A stretch of 64,000 nucleotides of DNA from Pseudochelatococcus contaminans (GCF_014195635.1 NZ_JACICC010000006.1:124001-188000), one strand, 5' to 3'. Shown: positions 26,437 through 36,746, numbered from the stretch's first letter. The notes: generated by a model not told the origin, from the letters alone. Made by a program: numbers and translations.

Positions 26437-27168
26437 ATGATCAAGTATTTTCTCGCAAGTGTTGCCGCGCTTGGCCTGATGGCTTCCGGTACAGCCTTCG
26501 CCGCCGACATGCCCATTCAGAATTACGAGCCAATGGCGCCGATAGCGACCCCGATCTTTACCTGGACCGGATTCTACGTCGGCGCCAATGCAGGTTATGC
26601 ATGGAACAGCAATGATGATGACAAGTACTTCGGCTCTACTTATTATAGCGGAGGCAACAACGACGATGGAGGCTTCACTGGCGGCGCCCAGGCGGGTTAC
26701 AATCTTCAGTTCGGGCAGTTTGTCGTCGGCGTCGAGGCTGACATCAACTATGCGGATCTGAAGGGCAAGGATAACACGCTGGCGTGGGAACCGTCATCCG
26801 GGTCGCTGGGCGGTTCGCAAAGCAGTGTCGAATGGTATGGCACGGTTCGCGGTCGGCTCGGCTTTGCCATCGATCAGGCCCTCATATACGCCACGGGTGG
26901 TCTGGCTTACGGCGGTGGCGGCAATGATCGCTCATTCGTATACAACGATGCGATTTTCAAGGCCAAGAATGACATCCGCATGGGTTGGGTTGCGGGTGCC
27001 GGTATCGAATATGCCTTTACCGACAATATCAGCGCGCGCATTGAAGGTCTCTATGTGAACCTTGGCAAGGAAGAGGCAAACTACTTTGCGCCTGTGCAAC
27101 TCAACCGCAAGGACACTGAATTTGGCGTTGTCCGCGCGGGACTGAACTACAAGTTCGGCTCGTTCTGA
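26437..27168 (+). CDS. Outer-membrane porin-like protein, Omp25/Omp31 family
   Basis: 243 residues: signal peptide cleaved after AFA, an N-terminal FTWTGFYVGANAGYAW segment, alternating amphipathic strands, and the C-terminal GLNYKFGSF ending in Phe, as expected for an eight-stranded barrel. The family comprises the abundant Brucella/Bartonella/Rhizobium surface proteins Omp25, Omp31 and RopB. GAGGAG precedes ATG 26437 by seven bases. It is monocistronic with a terminator-like structure downstream. Confidence 0.9.
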   Translation: MIKYFLASVAALGLMASGTAFAADMPIQNYEPMAPIATPIFTWTGFYVGANAGYAWNSNDDDKYFGSTYYSGGNNDDGGFTGGAQAGYNLQFGQFVVGVEADINYADLKGKDNTLAWEPSSGSLGGSQSSVEWYGTVRGRLGFAIDQALIYATGGLAYGGGGNDRSFVYNDAIFKAKNDIRMGWVAGAGIEYAFTDNISARIEGLYVNLGKEEANYFAPVQLNRKDTEFGVVRAGLNYKFGSF

Positions 27169-27189
27169 GTATAAAAACGATGCAGAATT

Positions 27190-27218
27190 GGCCCGACGTC
27201 TATCGTGCGCCGGGCTTT
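27190..27218 (+). terminator. Possible terminator after the porin gene
   Basis: GCCCG and CGGGC pair around an imperfect ACG/CGT inner stem and are followed by TTT. The short T-run makes this a moderate call; it lies about 20 bases after the porin stop. Confidence 0.45.
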
Positions 27219-27283
27219 CGTGCGGGCTTTGACCTTCTCATGATCGTGTCGCCACTCGTCACTGTTCTGAATAAATAATCAGC

Positions 27284-28510
27284 CTAGAAAAAGTCCTTGT
27301 CTGGTAGTGGAATGTCATTCAATTCCAGATTACCGAGAGCCAGGGCTTTGTATTGGGCAGGATTGTGAGAGGCCACTGTGCGCGCATTGCGCCAATGGCG
27401 GTCGAGGTTATGGCTTCGCTGCGTTGAGGATGCGCCGCCGAGATCGAATAGGACGTTGCCTGCCCTGAGAACGTAATCGTCGACGATTACCTTGGCCTTT
27501 GCGGCCTGAACGGCAGCCGCGTGGGCCTTCGCTTTCAGGTCACTGTCCGCGATATCCGCCGCCAGGGCGACATCCTGTGCGCGGGCGGCGGAGAGGACTG
27601 TGGTTTCCGCAGCGAAGACCTGAGCGGAAAGTTCGCCCACACTTTTCAGAAGCAAAGGATCTTGGGCGGGCGTGTCCGCTGCGGCGAAAAAGAATGCCTT
27701 GCCCGAACGTTGATGGATCAGCGCTCGCGCATCTCGCAGGATTGCGCGCAGGATGCCGGTATTGACCGCGGTGAGAAAAAGCTGCGGCAACGTGCTTTTG
27801 TAAGCTCGGCCATAGCCTTTGCCCTCATCATCGACGATGACTTCCTCCGCCTCCACGCGCACGTTCTCAAAACGCGACGAGCCGCTTCCCGTGAGGCGCT
27901 GCCCTGCGGCGTCCCAGTCATCCTCAAGCGTGACGCCGTCGCGGTCAGCCGGAATGATGGCGGTAACGGCGCGGTCGGCATCATCGCGTGCGCGCACGAT
28001 GACGAAATCCGAGAACAGGCTGCCGGTGCTATAAAATTTTACGCCGTTCAGCCTGTAATGATCGCCCTCGCGCGTGAGGCGCGTCACACTTGGCGCGCCT
28101 GAACGGGCCTTTGCCAGTTCGGTGTTCGCCAGGCCGAAAATCGCCCCCTCGGCGACCCGTTGCTGCCATACGCGCGCCTGCGGCGTGTCGGGGTGACGTG
28201 CAAAACGCTCCACGAAGACGAAATGGTTGCGCAGGATGTGCGCAACGTTGGAATCTGCCTCCGCCAACGCCAGTATTTTCTCGAAAAGCTGCTCAAGACT
28301 GGAGCCTGTGCCGCCGGATTCAACGGGTAGGCGATAGGCCCCAAAGCGTGCCGCGCGCAGGCTGGCGAGTTGTTCGAACGGCAGGATGCGCTCCCGTTCC
28401 CGCTCGGATGCCCCTTCGGCGATCTGCGCGAAAAGAGCGTCGAGATCGGCGCTGGCGGCTTCGTCGCGTCCGGTCGTCAGCAATCCGGTTTGGGGGGCAT
28501 CGTGAGTCAT
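27284..28510 (-). CDS. Acyl-CoA dehydrogenase-fold monooxygenase, SfnB/DszC-like
   Basis: 408 residues with the acyl-CoA dehydrogenase fold: helical N-domain, FGLANTELAKARSG and YRLNGVKFYSTGSLFSDF in the middle domain, and a C-terminal helical domain. Members of the SfnB/DszC branch use reduced flavin to oxygenate organosulfur compounds rather than oxidise acyl-CoAs. The neighbours support this: an LLM flavin monooxygenase, an ABC importer and a rhodanese protein on the same strand. It is the last gene of the cluster. The true substrate is unknown. Confidence 0.82.
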   Translation of the reverse strand: MTHDAPQTGLLTTGRDEAASADLDALFAQIAEGASERERERILPFEQLASLRAARFGAYRLPVESGGTGSSLEQLFEKILALAEADSNVAHILRNHFVFVERFARHPDTPQARVWQQRVAEGAIFGLANTELAKARSGAPSVTRLTREGDHYRLNGVKFYSTGSLFSDFVIVRARDDADRAVTAIIPADRDGVTLEDDWDAAGQRLTGSGSSRFENVRVEAEEVIVDDEGKGYGRAYKSTLPQLFLTAVNTGILRAILRDARALIHQRSGKAFFFAAADTPAQDPLLLKSVGELSAQVFAAETTVLSAARAQDVALAADIADSDLKAKAHAAAVQAAKAKVIVDDYVLRAGNVLFDLGGASSTQRSHNLDRHWRNARTVASHNPAQYKALALGNLELNDIPLPDKDFF

Positions 28511-28571
28511 GAGGTGGCTTCCATTATTTGTATTCGTTGTTAAAGGGGAGGGCCGTTATGCGAGGCGGCGT

Positions 28572-29930
28572 TCAACTGGCCTTCAAATCGCTCTGCGGAC
28601 TATTCGGCTTCGACAAGCCAAGATTTTCGCGCAGCGTCCCGCCTTCATAGTGCTCGCGGAAAATGCCGGTGCGGCGCAGCAGCGGCACAACCTGCTCCAC
28701 GAACGTCTCAAGGCCGGATGGCAGAACATCCGGCATGAGGTTGAAGCCGTCGACAGCGCCGGTTCCGAACCACTCGGTGATGTGGGCGGCGATTTGCTCG
28801 GGCGTGCCGACGATAGTTTTATGGTTGCTGCCGCCGCCGTTCTGCGCGCGTATCAACTGCCGGATGGTCAGCCCGTTTTCGCGCGCCTTGCGGATAACGT
28901 TCAATGCAAATGTCGTCATACCGTTTTCCGGTGCGGAAACCGTTTCCGGCAATGGCTTGTCCAGATCGAAGCGGCCGACATCCACCTGTAACAGGTCCGA
29001 CAGGTAGTTCACTCCCTGTGCGATGGGCACGAGATCGGCCAGTTCTTCCTGCCGGCGGCGGGCCGCTGCTTCTGTGTCGCCGATGATCGTGGCCAACCCT
29101 GGAAAAATCAGGATGTCCTCTGCTGCGCGGCCATGTTTGACAGCCCGCTCGCGCAGATCCAGCGCGTACTCACGGGCTTCCTCAATGGAGGTGGCGAGCG
29201 CGAACACGGCGTCGGCGTGTTTGGCCGCAAGATCGCGACCCGCTGGTGAACCGCCCGCTTGTACGATCATGGGCCGTCCCTGCGGCCCGGGCGGCACGTT
29301 GAGCGGACCACGCACGGAAAAGAATTCCCCGTGATGATCGATCGGCCGAATGCGGTCGGTGTCGTAGTAGCGGCCCGTGGAGCGGTCCGCCACGATGCCG
29401 CCGGGGCTCCAGCTATCCCACAGTGCTTTGAGAACCTCGGCGAACTCGTCGGCGCGGCGGTAGCGATCCGCATGAGCCGGCGGAGCGCCCAGGCCGAAGT
29501 TGCGGGCTGCTTCGCTATCGGCAGAGGTTACGATGTTCACGCCGGCGCGTCCGCCGCTGATCAAATCGAGGGAGGCGTAGCGGCGGGCGATGTTGTAGGG
29601 TTCGTTGTAGGACGATGAGGCCGTTGCCAGCAGCCCTATATGGCGCGTATGGGCCGCAATCGCAGCCAGCAGGACCGTCGGCTCGATGGACGGGAACGGG
29701 CGGAAAGCGCCGTTCTCCGGAAAGGCCGGCCTGTCGGCGAAAAACACTGCGTCGAAGGTTCCGCGTTCCGCCAGTTGCGCGAGTTTGACGAAATAGTCCG
29801 TCGTGATCACCGCTTGCGGATCGTTGCCGGGCCAGAGCCATGCGGCTGCGTGAGCGCCGGTGCCGTAAATATTCAGGTTCAGATGAAGTTGGCGGTGCTG
29901 GGGCATTTTTTGTCCATCGCGCTGGCGCAT
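28572..29930 (-). CDS. LLM-class flavin-dependent monooxygenase, NtaA/SnaA/DszA family
   Basis: 452 residues. The luciferase-like family is recognised from HLNLNIYGTGAHAAAWLWPG, FDAVFFADRP and the FMN-proximal segment GWN-type equivalent AGVNIVTSADSEAARNFGLG. Members oxygenate nitrilotriacetate, sulfones or related compounds with FMNH2 from a separate reductase; no reductase gene is visible here. An ATG 24 bases inside (29906) is an alternative start. Together with the DszC-like gene downstream it suggests two-step desulfurisation of an imported compound (inference). Confidence 0.85.
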   Translation of the reverse strand: MRQRDGQKMPQHRQLHLNLNIYGTGAHAAAWLWPGNDPQAVITTDYFVKLAQLAERGTFDAVFFADRPAFPENGAFRPFPSIEPTVLLAAIAAHTRHIGLLATASSSYNEPYNIARRYASLDLISGGRAGVNIVTSADSEAARNFGLGAPPAHADRYRRADEFAEVLKALWDSWSPGGIVADRSTGRYYDTDRIRPIDHHGEFFSVRGPLNVPPGPQGRPMIVQAGGSPAGRDLAAKHADAVFALATSIEEAREYALDLRERAVKHGRAAEDILIFPGLATIIGDTEAAARRRQEELADLVPIAQGVNYLSDLLQVDVGRFDLDKPLPETVSAPENGMTTFALNVIRKARENGLTIRQLIRAQNGGGSNHKTIVGTPEQIAAHITEWFGTGAVDGFNLMPDVLPSGLETFVEQVVPLLRRTGIFREHYEGGTLRENLGLSKPNSPQSDLKAS

Positions 29931-29976
29931 TGCCGGGTCGGGACGGATACCGGCTTGGGTTAAAAGGGGCTGTCAA

Positions 29977-31719
29977 TCAAATGATTGGCGATGTTTGTTC
30001 CAGTTGCGTCGAAACGCGTGCGGCTTGCGGATAATCGGCCTTGTCCCGTTTGAAGCGGCTGTTGTCCGGGTCTGAATCGAGGATGGCGTCGATGAGCTTG
30101 CGCGTGTACGGGTGTTGCGGGGAACCGAAAACGGTGTCGCGATGGCCGTGTTCCACGACGCGGCCTTTTTCCAGCACCACAATGTCGTCCGACACGGCGT
30201 AAACGCTGTCGAGCCCATGCGCGATGAAGATCGTCGTCAGCCGGAACTCCTCACGCAGCCGTTGCAGCAGCGCGATGATTTCAGCCTGAACCGAGACATC
30301 GAGAGCGGATACCGGCTCGTCGCAGATCAGCAGCCGGGGCCTTACGCTAAGCGCCCGGGCAATGCCGACGCGCTGCCTCTGTCCACCGGAAAGCTCGTGG
30401 GGGAAACGGCTGATCATGTGGCGCGGCAGGCCGACCGTCTCTAACAGTGTTTCTGCCTCGTGCCGGCGTTGGTCGCGGGTGAGGCGCTGCTTTTCGCCCA
30501 GCGGTTCGGTGACGATATCGACGATCCGCATGCGCGGGTTGAGCGACGAAAGCGGATCCTGAAACACGATCTGCACATCGGAACGGCGCGCCTGCTCGGG
30601 ACCGAAGAGATCGCGGCCATCGAACAGAACAGCGCCGCTGTCCGGCTTCGACAGGCCGATGATAATCCGCGCCAGCGAGGATTTGCCGCTGCCGGATTCG
30701 CCTACAAGGCCGAGGGTCTTCCCCTCCGCGAGCGACAACGACACATTGTCGAGCGCCAGCGTCGTCCGGCTGCCCCAAAAGTTCCCCGGCTGAACGTAGT
30801 GCTTGGTGACGTTGCGCAGTTCCAGCAGCGGCGTGCCGGCTGCTGCGTCGGCCGCCGGGGGTGTCTGTGCCGTGGCAGGGTCGCGCACCACCGCCGGAAT
30901 GCGCGGGGCCAGATCGATCAGATGGCGGGTGTAGGCGGCTTTCGGCGCGCGAAACACCTCCCGCACGTCGCCCGTTTCCACCATCTCGCCATGACGCATC
31001 ACGGCCACGCGATCCGCCACTTGCGCCACCACCGACAGGTCATGAGTGATCATGAGAACGCCTACGCCGGTGTCGGCGGCGGTGCTTACGATCAATTCGA
31101 GAACCTGTGCCTGCACGGAGTTATCGAGCGCTGTCGTCGGCTCATCGGCGATCAGCAGCGCGGGCTCGCCGGCCATGGCAATCGCCAGCATCACGCGCTG
31201 GCGCATACCGCCCGAAAGCTGAAAGGGATATTCGTCCAGAAGCTGTGCCGGCCTCGCCAGCCCCATTCGCGCCAGAAGATCGGTAGCCTCCGCGCGGCGC
31301 TGACGCCGTGACAGCCCGCGCTTGTGGTACAGAACCTCGCCGATCTGGTCGCCGATCGTCAGCACCGGATTGAGCGAGGATAGCGGCTCCTGAAAGACGA
31401 TGCCGACATGCGAGCCGCGCAGGGCGCGCCATCCCCGCGCATTCAGCGAGCGCAGATCGTGGCCGTTCAGAACGGCCTCATCGGCGCTGAACCGCGCGTT
31501 CTGTGGCAGCAATCGCAGGGTGCTGAGTGCGGTCATGGTCTTGCCCGATCCGCTTTCGCCGACCAGCGCCACGATCTCGTTGCGGTAGACATCAAGATCC
31601 ACGCCGCGGATCAGCGGCAAGTCGCCGCCGCGAGGGCGCGGCAGAACAACGGAGGCGTTGCGATAGCGCAGCACAGGCTCTTTGCCAGCAGGGCTGTTCG
31701 GAATTGCTTGCGTGCTCAC
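29977..31719 (-). CDS. Dipeptide/nickel-type ABC transporter, fused double ATPase
   Basis: 580 residues containing two complete ATPase domains in one chain, equivalent to DppD plus DppF. First: [29 protein letters not shown]. Second: [30 protein letters not shown]. Each is followed by the oligopeptide-type C-terminal extension. The GTG start overlaps the stop of the upstream permease (GTGA), showing translational coupling; a longer frame starting at 31866 lies inside the permease gene and is spurious. It powers import by the two permeases and the binding protein upstream. Confidence 0.92.
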   Translation of the reverse strand: MSTQAIPNSPAGKEPVLRYRNASVVLPRPRGGDLPLIRGVDLDVYRNEIVALVGESGSGKTMTALSTLRLLPQNARFSADEAVLNGHDLRSLNARGWRALRGSHVGIVFQEPLSSLNPVLTIGDQIGEVLYHKRGLSRRQRRAEATDLLARMGLARPAQLLDEYPFQLSGGMRQRVMLAIAMAGEPALLIADEPTTALDNSVQAQVLELIVSTAADTGVGVLMITHDLSVVAQVADRVAVMRHGEMVETGDVREVFRAPKAAYTRHLIDLAPRIPAVVRDPATAQTPPAADAAAGTPLLELRNVTKHYVQPGNFWGSRTTLALDNVSLSLAEGKTLGLVGESGSGKSSLARIIIGLSKPDSGAVLFDGRDLFGPEQARRSDVQIVFQDPLSSLNPRMRIVDIVTEPLGEKQRLTRDQRRHEAETLLETVGLPRHMISRFPHELSGGQRQRVGIARALSVRPRLLICDEPVSALDVSVQAEIIALLQRLREEFRLTTIFIAHGLDSVYAVSDDIVVLEKGRVVEHGHRDTVFGSPQHPYTRKLIDAILDSDPDNSRFKRDKADYPQAARVSTQLEQTSPII

Positions 31720-32648
31720 GGCAGCCTCGGATCCAGATAGTCGCGCAGCCAATCCCCCAGCAGGATGATACTGAAGACGGTCATCGTCAGCGCGATGCCG
31801 GGAAAGGTGCTGATCCACCAGCTTGTGGCGAGCTGTTGCCGCCCGTCGGCCAGCATCTGCCCCCATGAGATCTGCGGTGGCTGAATGCCGAAGCCGAGGA
31901 AGCTGAGGGAGGATTCCGTCAGGATCACGGTGCCGACATTGAGCGTGGCCACCACCACGACGGCGGGCAGGATGTTCGGCAGCAGATGGCGCAGGATCAG
32001 CGTCGTCACGCGGACACGGCTGACCCGTGCGGCCGCAACGAATTCCAGATCCTTCACCCGCAGCACTTCAGCGCGCACGATGCGCGTATAGACCACCCAG
32101 TTGGTGAGGGCGATGACGACGATCAGCGGCGCAATGCCGGAGCCGACGACCAGCGCCACCACGAGCATGAACAGCATGGCCGGAATGGCCAGAATGGCAT
32201 CGACCAGACGCATCAGCACGAGATCGATAACCCCGCCGCGCAGTCCGGCGAGCAGGCCCAGCACCAGCCCGAGAATTCCGGACAGCAACACGGCCGAGAC
32301 GCCGACGATCACCGAGCTGCGCGCGCCGTGGATGATGCGGGCGAGAATGTCGCGCCCTTGGCCATCGGTTCCCAGCGGATGCGCGATCACGCCGCGCTCC
32401 AGCCAGACCGGCGGCAGGTAGCGCGTGGAAAGGCTGCGTTTTTGCGGATCGGCAATCGGCAGGATATCGGCGGAGAGCGTGATCAGCACGATTGCGGCAA
32501 GCAGCACGGCGCCCACCAGCCCGGACTTGCTGGACAGCAGAGACGCCAGAAAGTCGCGCAGCGGCCGCGCGGGTTGCCGGTGTGCATCATCCACGTAGGG
32601 CTCGGTATCCTTGGGAAGTCGGGTATCCGTCATGAGCGATTGCGTCAT
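31716..32648 (-). CDS. ABC transporter permease, DppC-like
   Basis: 310 residues with a cytoplasmic N-terminus of about 40 residues, then six spans; HPLGTDGQGRDILARIIHGA is the classic DppC-type motif and EFVAAARVSRV the EAA loop. ATG 32648 overlaps the stop of the DppB-like gene (ATGA). It pairs with DppB to form the channel. Confidence 0.9.
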   Translation of the reverse strand: MTQSLMTDTRLPKDTEPYVDDAHRQPARPLRDFLASLLSSKSGLVGAVLLAAIVLITLSADILPIADPQKRSLSTRYLPPVWLERGVIAHPLGTDGQGRDILARIIHGARSSVIVGVSAVLLSGILGLVLGLLAGLRGGVIDLVLMRLVDAILAIPAMLFMLVVALVVGSGIAPLIVVIALTNWVVYTRIVRAEVLRVKDLEFVAAARVSRVRVTTLILRHLLPNILPAVVVVATLNVGTVILTESSLSFLGFGIQPPQISWGQMLADGRQQLATSWWISTFPGIALTMTVFSIILLGDWLRDYLDPRLP

Positions 32649-33562
32649 AGCCGGATCCGGGGGTCGATCAGGCGATAGACAATGTCCGTGCCGAAGTTGA
32701 CCAGAAGGGTCATGACCGTGATGACGAACACCGCGATCTGAATAACGGCCATGTCCTTGGTATAGATGGCGTTGACGATGAGCTGCCCCAGCCCTGGCCA
32801 TGCGAAGACGGTTTCGGTAACAAGAGCGCCGCCCAGAAGCGCGATGACATTCAGCGATGTCATGGTCACTGTGGGGATGGCGGCATTGCGCAGCGCATGT
32901 TTGCCGATCACGATCCAGTCCGGTATCCCCTTGGCGTAGGCGGTGCGGATGTAGTCCTGCCCCAGCGTTTCCAGCATGCTGGCGCGCACGAGCTTGGCGA
33001 GATCGGCGGCAAAGGCCGTGCCCAGCGTGACGGCGGGCAGGATGAGATGCGCGAACGTGCCGCTGCCCGATACGGGTAGCAAACGCAGCTGCACGCCGAA
33101 AATCAGGATCAGCATGATCCCGACCCAGAAATTCGGCATCGCCTTGCCGAGAACGGATGCTCCCGACACCGCAAGGTCAATGGCGCTGTTGCGGTTCAGC
33201 GCCGCAAGGATCCCCGCCGGAACGGCGATGGCGATGGCCACAACCATTGCCGCCGCCGTCAGCAGCAAGGTCGCGGGCAGGCGATCCAGCACGATGGGAA
33301 GCGCAGAGGTGCCGTAGCTGTAAGACGTGCCGAAATCTCCGCTCAGGATGTTCGACATATAACGCAGGTATTGCACGTGAGGAGGTTGATCCAGCCCCCA
33401 GGCCGCGACCAGCGCGAGCCGGTCCGCTTCCGTCGCGTCGTCCGGAATCATCATCACCGTGGGATCACCGGCCAGAAACACCAGGATGAACACGATGAGC
33501 GACACGGTGAAGAGAACAGGCACGGCCTGCAACAGCAGCCGCCCGAAGGCTGTCAGGATCAT
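32645..33562 (-). CDS. ABC transporter permease, DppB-like
   Basis: 305 residues, six spans; the start FGRLLLQAVPVLFTVSLIVF and the EAA loop DYIRTAYAKGIPDW are typical of DppB/NikB. It overlaps the binding-protein stop by four bases, and its own stop overlaps the DppC start, so four transporter genes are tightly coupled. Confidence 0.9.
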   Translation of the reverse strand: MILTAFGRLLLQAVPVLFTVSLIVFILVFLAGDPTVMMIPDDATEADRLALVAAWGLDQPPHVQYLRYMSNILSGDFGTSYSYGTSALPIVLDRLPATLLLTAAAMVVAIAIAVPAGILAALNRNSAIDLAVSGASVLGKAMPNFWVGIMLILIFGVQLRLLPVSGSGTFAHLILPAVTLGTAFAADLAKLVRASMLETLGQDYIRTAYAKGIPDWIVIGKHALRNAAIPTVTMTSLNVIALLGGALVTETVFAWPGLGQLIVNAIYTKDMAVIQIAVFVITVMTLLVNFGTDIVYRLIDPRIRL

Positions 33563-35103
33563 TTCCGCCGCACTTGCTCTGCCGGGATCATTTCATCGAA
33601 GCGTCCGGCAAAGTTCACCCGGTTGTTCACGCTGTGGATCGCCTTGGGATACAGGATGCCGATCCGGGCGCGATCGCCGGTGATGATCTCCTGCGCACGG
33701 CGCAGGATCGCCTGCCGGGCTTCCTCGGTCGGCGCCTGATCGATTTCCTTCGACAGGCTGACGAACTCTTCGTTGGTCCAGTGTGGATTGAACCGACGCA
33801 GCAGCGCGAGGTTGAGGATTACGGATGCGTCGGTGTACGAGCCCATGCCCCACAGATAGAGTTCTCCAAGCGTATCCGCGTCGCGGCGGGAGTTGTAGAC
33901 GCTCCACTCCTGCACCTCGATCTGCGCATCGAGACCTGCATCCTGAAGGTAGCCGACGATTGCTTCCGAGACCTCGCGGTCCTTCGTCCAGCGCCCGCTG
34001 GGGGTGCTGAGCTTGATGGGCGCGCCCACGACTCCGGCTTCCTCGATGAGCTTGCGGGCGCGCTCGGGGTCGAAGGCGTTTTCGGCTGTCAGGTCCGGGT
34101 TGTTGCCGGGAATTTCGGCCGGGAACAGGCCGCGCGTCGGTGTGGCGTAACCTTCCGCGACGATTTCTGCGATTTCCTTGCGGTTGATCGCAAGATCGAT
34201 GGCTTCGCGCACGCGCGGATCGCTGGTGACCTTGCCGTCCTCATTCCGCACATGCAGCGCAAAATTGCGGGCGATGTTGAAGGAGATGATGCCGGTGTCC
34301 GGGTTCTGCTCAACGCGGGTGATGTCTTCCGGAGGGATGTTCACGGCGATATCGACACCGCCGGTGAGTGCTTCCGCAACACGCGTCGTGGTTTCGGGAA
34401 TGGCGCGGACGATCACGCTCTCCCAATGCGGCGTACCTTCCCACCACTCCGGATTGCGCTCCAGCACGAGCCGGTCGCCCTTACGCCATTCGGTGAAGCG
34501 ATAGGGGCCGGTGCCGATGGGCTTGGCAAAGAATTTTTCCGCGCCCTCCGGCGTTTCCAGCGCATGCTTGGGCAGGATGAGCCCGCCATTGCCGACGAAG
34601 TTGTGCAGCAGAAGCGGATCGCGGCGGCTCGTGACCACCTGAACGCGATGCGGGCCAAGAACATTGACCTGCTCGACCGTGCGGAACTTCACCGCTGAAC
34701 TGAGAAGCTTCTGGTCAGCCTTCACCCGTTCGATGGTGAACTTGACGTCATCGGCTGTGAAGGGCGTCCCGTCATGCCACTTGACGTCGTCCCGCAGCTC
34801 GAATTCCCACGTGATGAGATCATCGCTCTTCCACGACTTTGCGAGACCGGGAACGAAAGTCATCTCGCCGTTCGGAAACTCCTTGCGCACCAGATAGTCG
34901 TAGATATTGATGAGGCCGGATTCCGTGCTGTTGTTCTCATGGTTCGCCGGGTCGAGGGACAGAATGTCGTTACCCTGCGCGATGATCAGGGTTTCGCTGC
35001 GGGGTGCTGCGCGTGCTGCTGTCGTCAGTGCCATGGGCAACAACATGCTGGCGGCCATGCCGATGCTGGCAAATTTCAGGATTTGACGGCGGGTAGCGGA
35101 CAT
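33559..35103 (-). CDS. ABC transporter periplasmic substrate-binding protein (peptide/nickel family 5)
   Basis: 514 residues. The N-terminus TRRQILK followed by a hydrophobic stretch to ARA fits a Tat signal. SBP family 5 features follow: LAKSWKSDDLITWEFELRDDVKWHDGTPFTADDV, and TGPYRF. Family members bind peptides, nickel chelates, glutathione or opines. The surrounding monooxygenases and rhodanese suggest a sulfur-containing ligand here, but the sequence alone does not show it. First gene of the transporter set; the rhodanese gene lies 95 bases upstream. Confidence 0.9.
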   Translation of the reverse strand: MSATRRQILKFASIGMAASMLLPMALTTAARAAPRSETLIIAQGNDILSLDPANHENNSTESGLINIYDYLVRKEFPNGEMTFVPGLAKSWKSDDLITWEFELRDDVKWHDGTPFTADDVKFTIERVKADQKLLSSAVKFRTVEQVNVLGPHRVQVVTSRRDPLLLHNFVGNGGLILPKHALETPEGAEKFFAKPIGTGPYRFTEWRKGDRLVLERNPEWWEGTPHWESVIVRAIPETTTRVAEALTGGVDIAVNIPPEDITRVEQNPDTGIISFNIARNFALHVRNEDGKVTSDPRVREAIDLAINRKEIAEIVAEGYATPTRGLFPAEIPGNNPDLTAENAFDPERARKLIEEAGVVGAPIKLSTPSGRWTKDREVSEAIVGYLQDAGLDAQIEVQEWSVYNSRRDADTLGELYLWGMGSYTDASVILNLALLRRFNPHWTNEEFVSLSKEIDQAPTEEARQAILRRAQEIITGDRARIGILYPKAIHSVNNRVNFAGRFDEMIPAEQVRRK

Positions 35104-35198
35104 TTAAAACTCTCTGTTTGCAGCTTCACAGCTATGGAATGCAGGTGCGTTCCGCGGGTTTTAATGCGGTGGGGAATCCCCGGAGAGCGGCGCGTGAT

Positions 35199-36746
35199 TT
35201 AGGCGATGCCGGGCAGGCGAAAAAGCTTGCGCTCGTCGGCATCGAGCTGCGCCACCAGCCCGGTTTCCCATTCGAGATATTGGCGGGCTGCGGCCTTGTT
35301 GCCGTCATGACGGTCGTGAACGAAGAACAGGAAATCAATCCGGTCGTCGTCCGCTGGCGTATCGGGTGTTGCGACAACCCGCAGCCCGGCCTGTTCCCAG
35401 TCTTGCGGTCCACCGGCCAACCTGAATGCGGCACCGCGTTCGGCGGAAATATCGCGCGCAGCAATCGCCGCGACCGCAGGATCATCGGCGATGAACACGA
35501 CAGTCTGGTTTGGCTCCGGACGTAGGCGAGGGCGGATCGACCACTCGGCACCCTCGATATGGCCTTGCCGGAAGCTGGCGCTGGATCGCAGATCGATCAG
35601 GCGGGGCGGCTCACCGTTAGCGAAAAGGTCGGCAGGCTGCACTTCCGGCAGCAACGGCAATGTTTCGTCGGCGTGAGAGGCGGCGGGCAAGTCGGTGCGT
35701 GCAGCCACATACGCTTCATGCCCCAGACGCCGCAGCCAACTCGCCACCACAGGGGCGCGCACGCCATCGGTATCGACGATCACCAGACGCGCACCGCGCG
35801 TGCCGACGTACTGGTCTGTCGCCTGAATGAGCTGTCCGCCGGGGGCCGGGATCGCACCCGGCACAGGGTCTGCGGCGGTCTCCTGCGGTGAGCGCACGTC
35901 GAGGATAAATACCGTGCGGTCTGCGTCGTGAGCCCAGCCATCCAGCGTTCGGGAATCGACGCGCTCAACGCCGCTCTTGTTTGCCAGGGCCTCTGCGCGA
36001 GTAAGCACCGCTTCGGCGGGTGGCGTATCGATTTGCCGATATGTCTGCGACTGCCCGTGGTTGAGCGGCAGATCCTGCAGATACCACCCTTGCGTGCCGT
36101 TTTCGAGCGCGTAGACGGGGTTGGGCACCCCGATATCGATCAGCGTTTGTGCGCCGATGATGCTGCGCGTGCGCCCCGCACAATTGATAATGACCGGCGT
36201 TTCGGGAGAGATATCCAGATCCCAGAAGCGTCGGGCCAATTCCCCGTTCGGGCAGCATATCGCGCCCGGGATGCTCATCTTGTGGAATTCCTGTAACGGG
36301 CGTCCATCCAAAATGACGATGGTCTCGCCAGCATCCAATCGGTGCGACAACTCAGAGGCCGAAAGATGCGGCGTTTCAAGTGCGTGCTCGACAAGTTCGC
36401 CAAAAGTCTTGGACGGGAGATTGACGCCCTTGAACAGCGTGAAACCCGCAGCTTGCCAGCCTTGAACACCATCGCGACTGACAGAAACGTCAGTGTAGCC
36501 GATGTCGCGTAACGCTTCAGCGGCCCGTGCGGCAACACCATCGCCGCCATCGATGAGCGCAATGCGAGTGGTGCGGCGGGGAACGAGACGGGGAACATCG
36601 ATTTCCAGACGGCTGTAAGGCGCTGGAATCGCCAGAAAGGGATGGCCCTCGCCAAACTGGCCATGCTCGCGGACATCGAGAAAAGCAATCTCTGCGCCGT
36701 CCGAGAGCCAACGCTTCAACTCGGCGGGATCTATGACGTGGGTCAT
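35199..36746 (-). CDS. Multi-domain rhodanese-like protein
   Basis: 515 residues containing four rhodanese-like modules, beginning near residues 5, 125, 260 and 380. Only the second has an active-site cysteine (C189 in IINCAGRTRS); the other loops read IDGGDG, VDTDGV and IADDPA. One catalytic and three presumably structural modules is known for some sulfurtransferases. It probably transfers sulfane sulfur released from the organosulfur compound handled by this cluster (inference from context). The start ATG lacks a strong ribosome site. It is the first gene of the leftward cluster. Confidence 0.8.
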   Translation of the reverse strand: MTHVIDPAELKRWLSDGAEIAFLDVREHGQFGEGHPFLAIPAPYSRLEIDVPRLVPRRTTRIALIDGGDGVAARAAEALRDIGYTDVSVSRDGVQGWQAAGFTLFKGVNLPSKTFGELVEHALETPHLSASELSHRLDAGETIVILDGRPLQEFHKMSIPGAICCPNGELARRFWDLDISPETPVIINCAGRTRSIIGAQTLIDIGVPNPVYALENGTQGWYLQDLPLNHGQSQTYRQIDTPPAEAVLTRAEALANKSGVERVDSRTLDGWAHDADRTVFILDVRSPQETAADPVPGAIPAPGGQLIQATDQYVGTRGARLVIVDTDGVRAPVVASWLRRLGHEAYVAARTDLPAASHADETLPLLPEVQPADLFANGEPPRLIDLRSSASFRQGHIEGAEWSIRPRLRPEPNQTVVFIADDPAVAAIAARDISAERGAAFRLAGGPQDWEQAGLRVVATPDTPADDDRIDFLFFVHDRHDGNKAAARQYLEWETGLVAQLDADERKLFRLPGIA

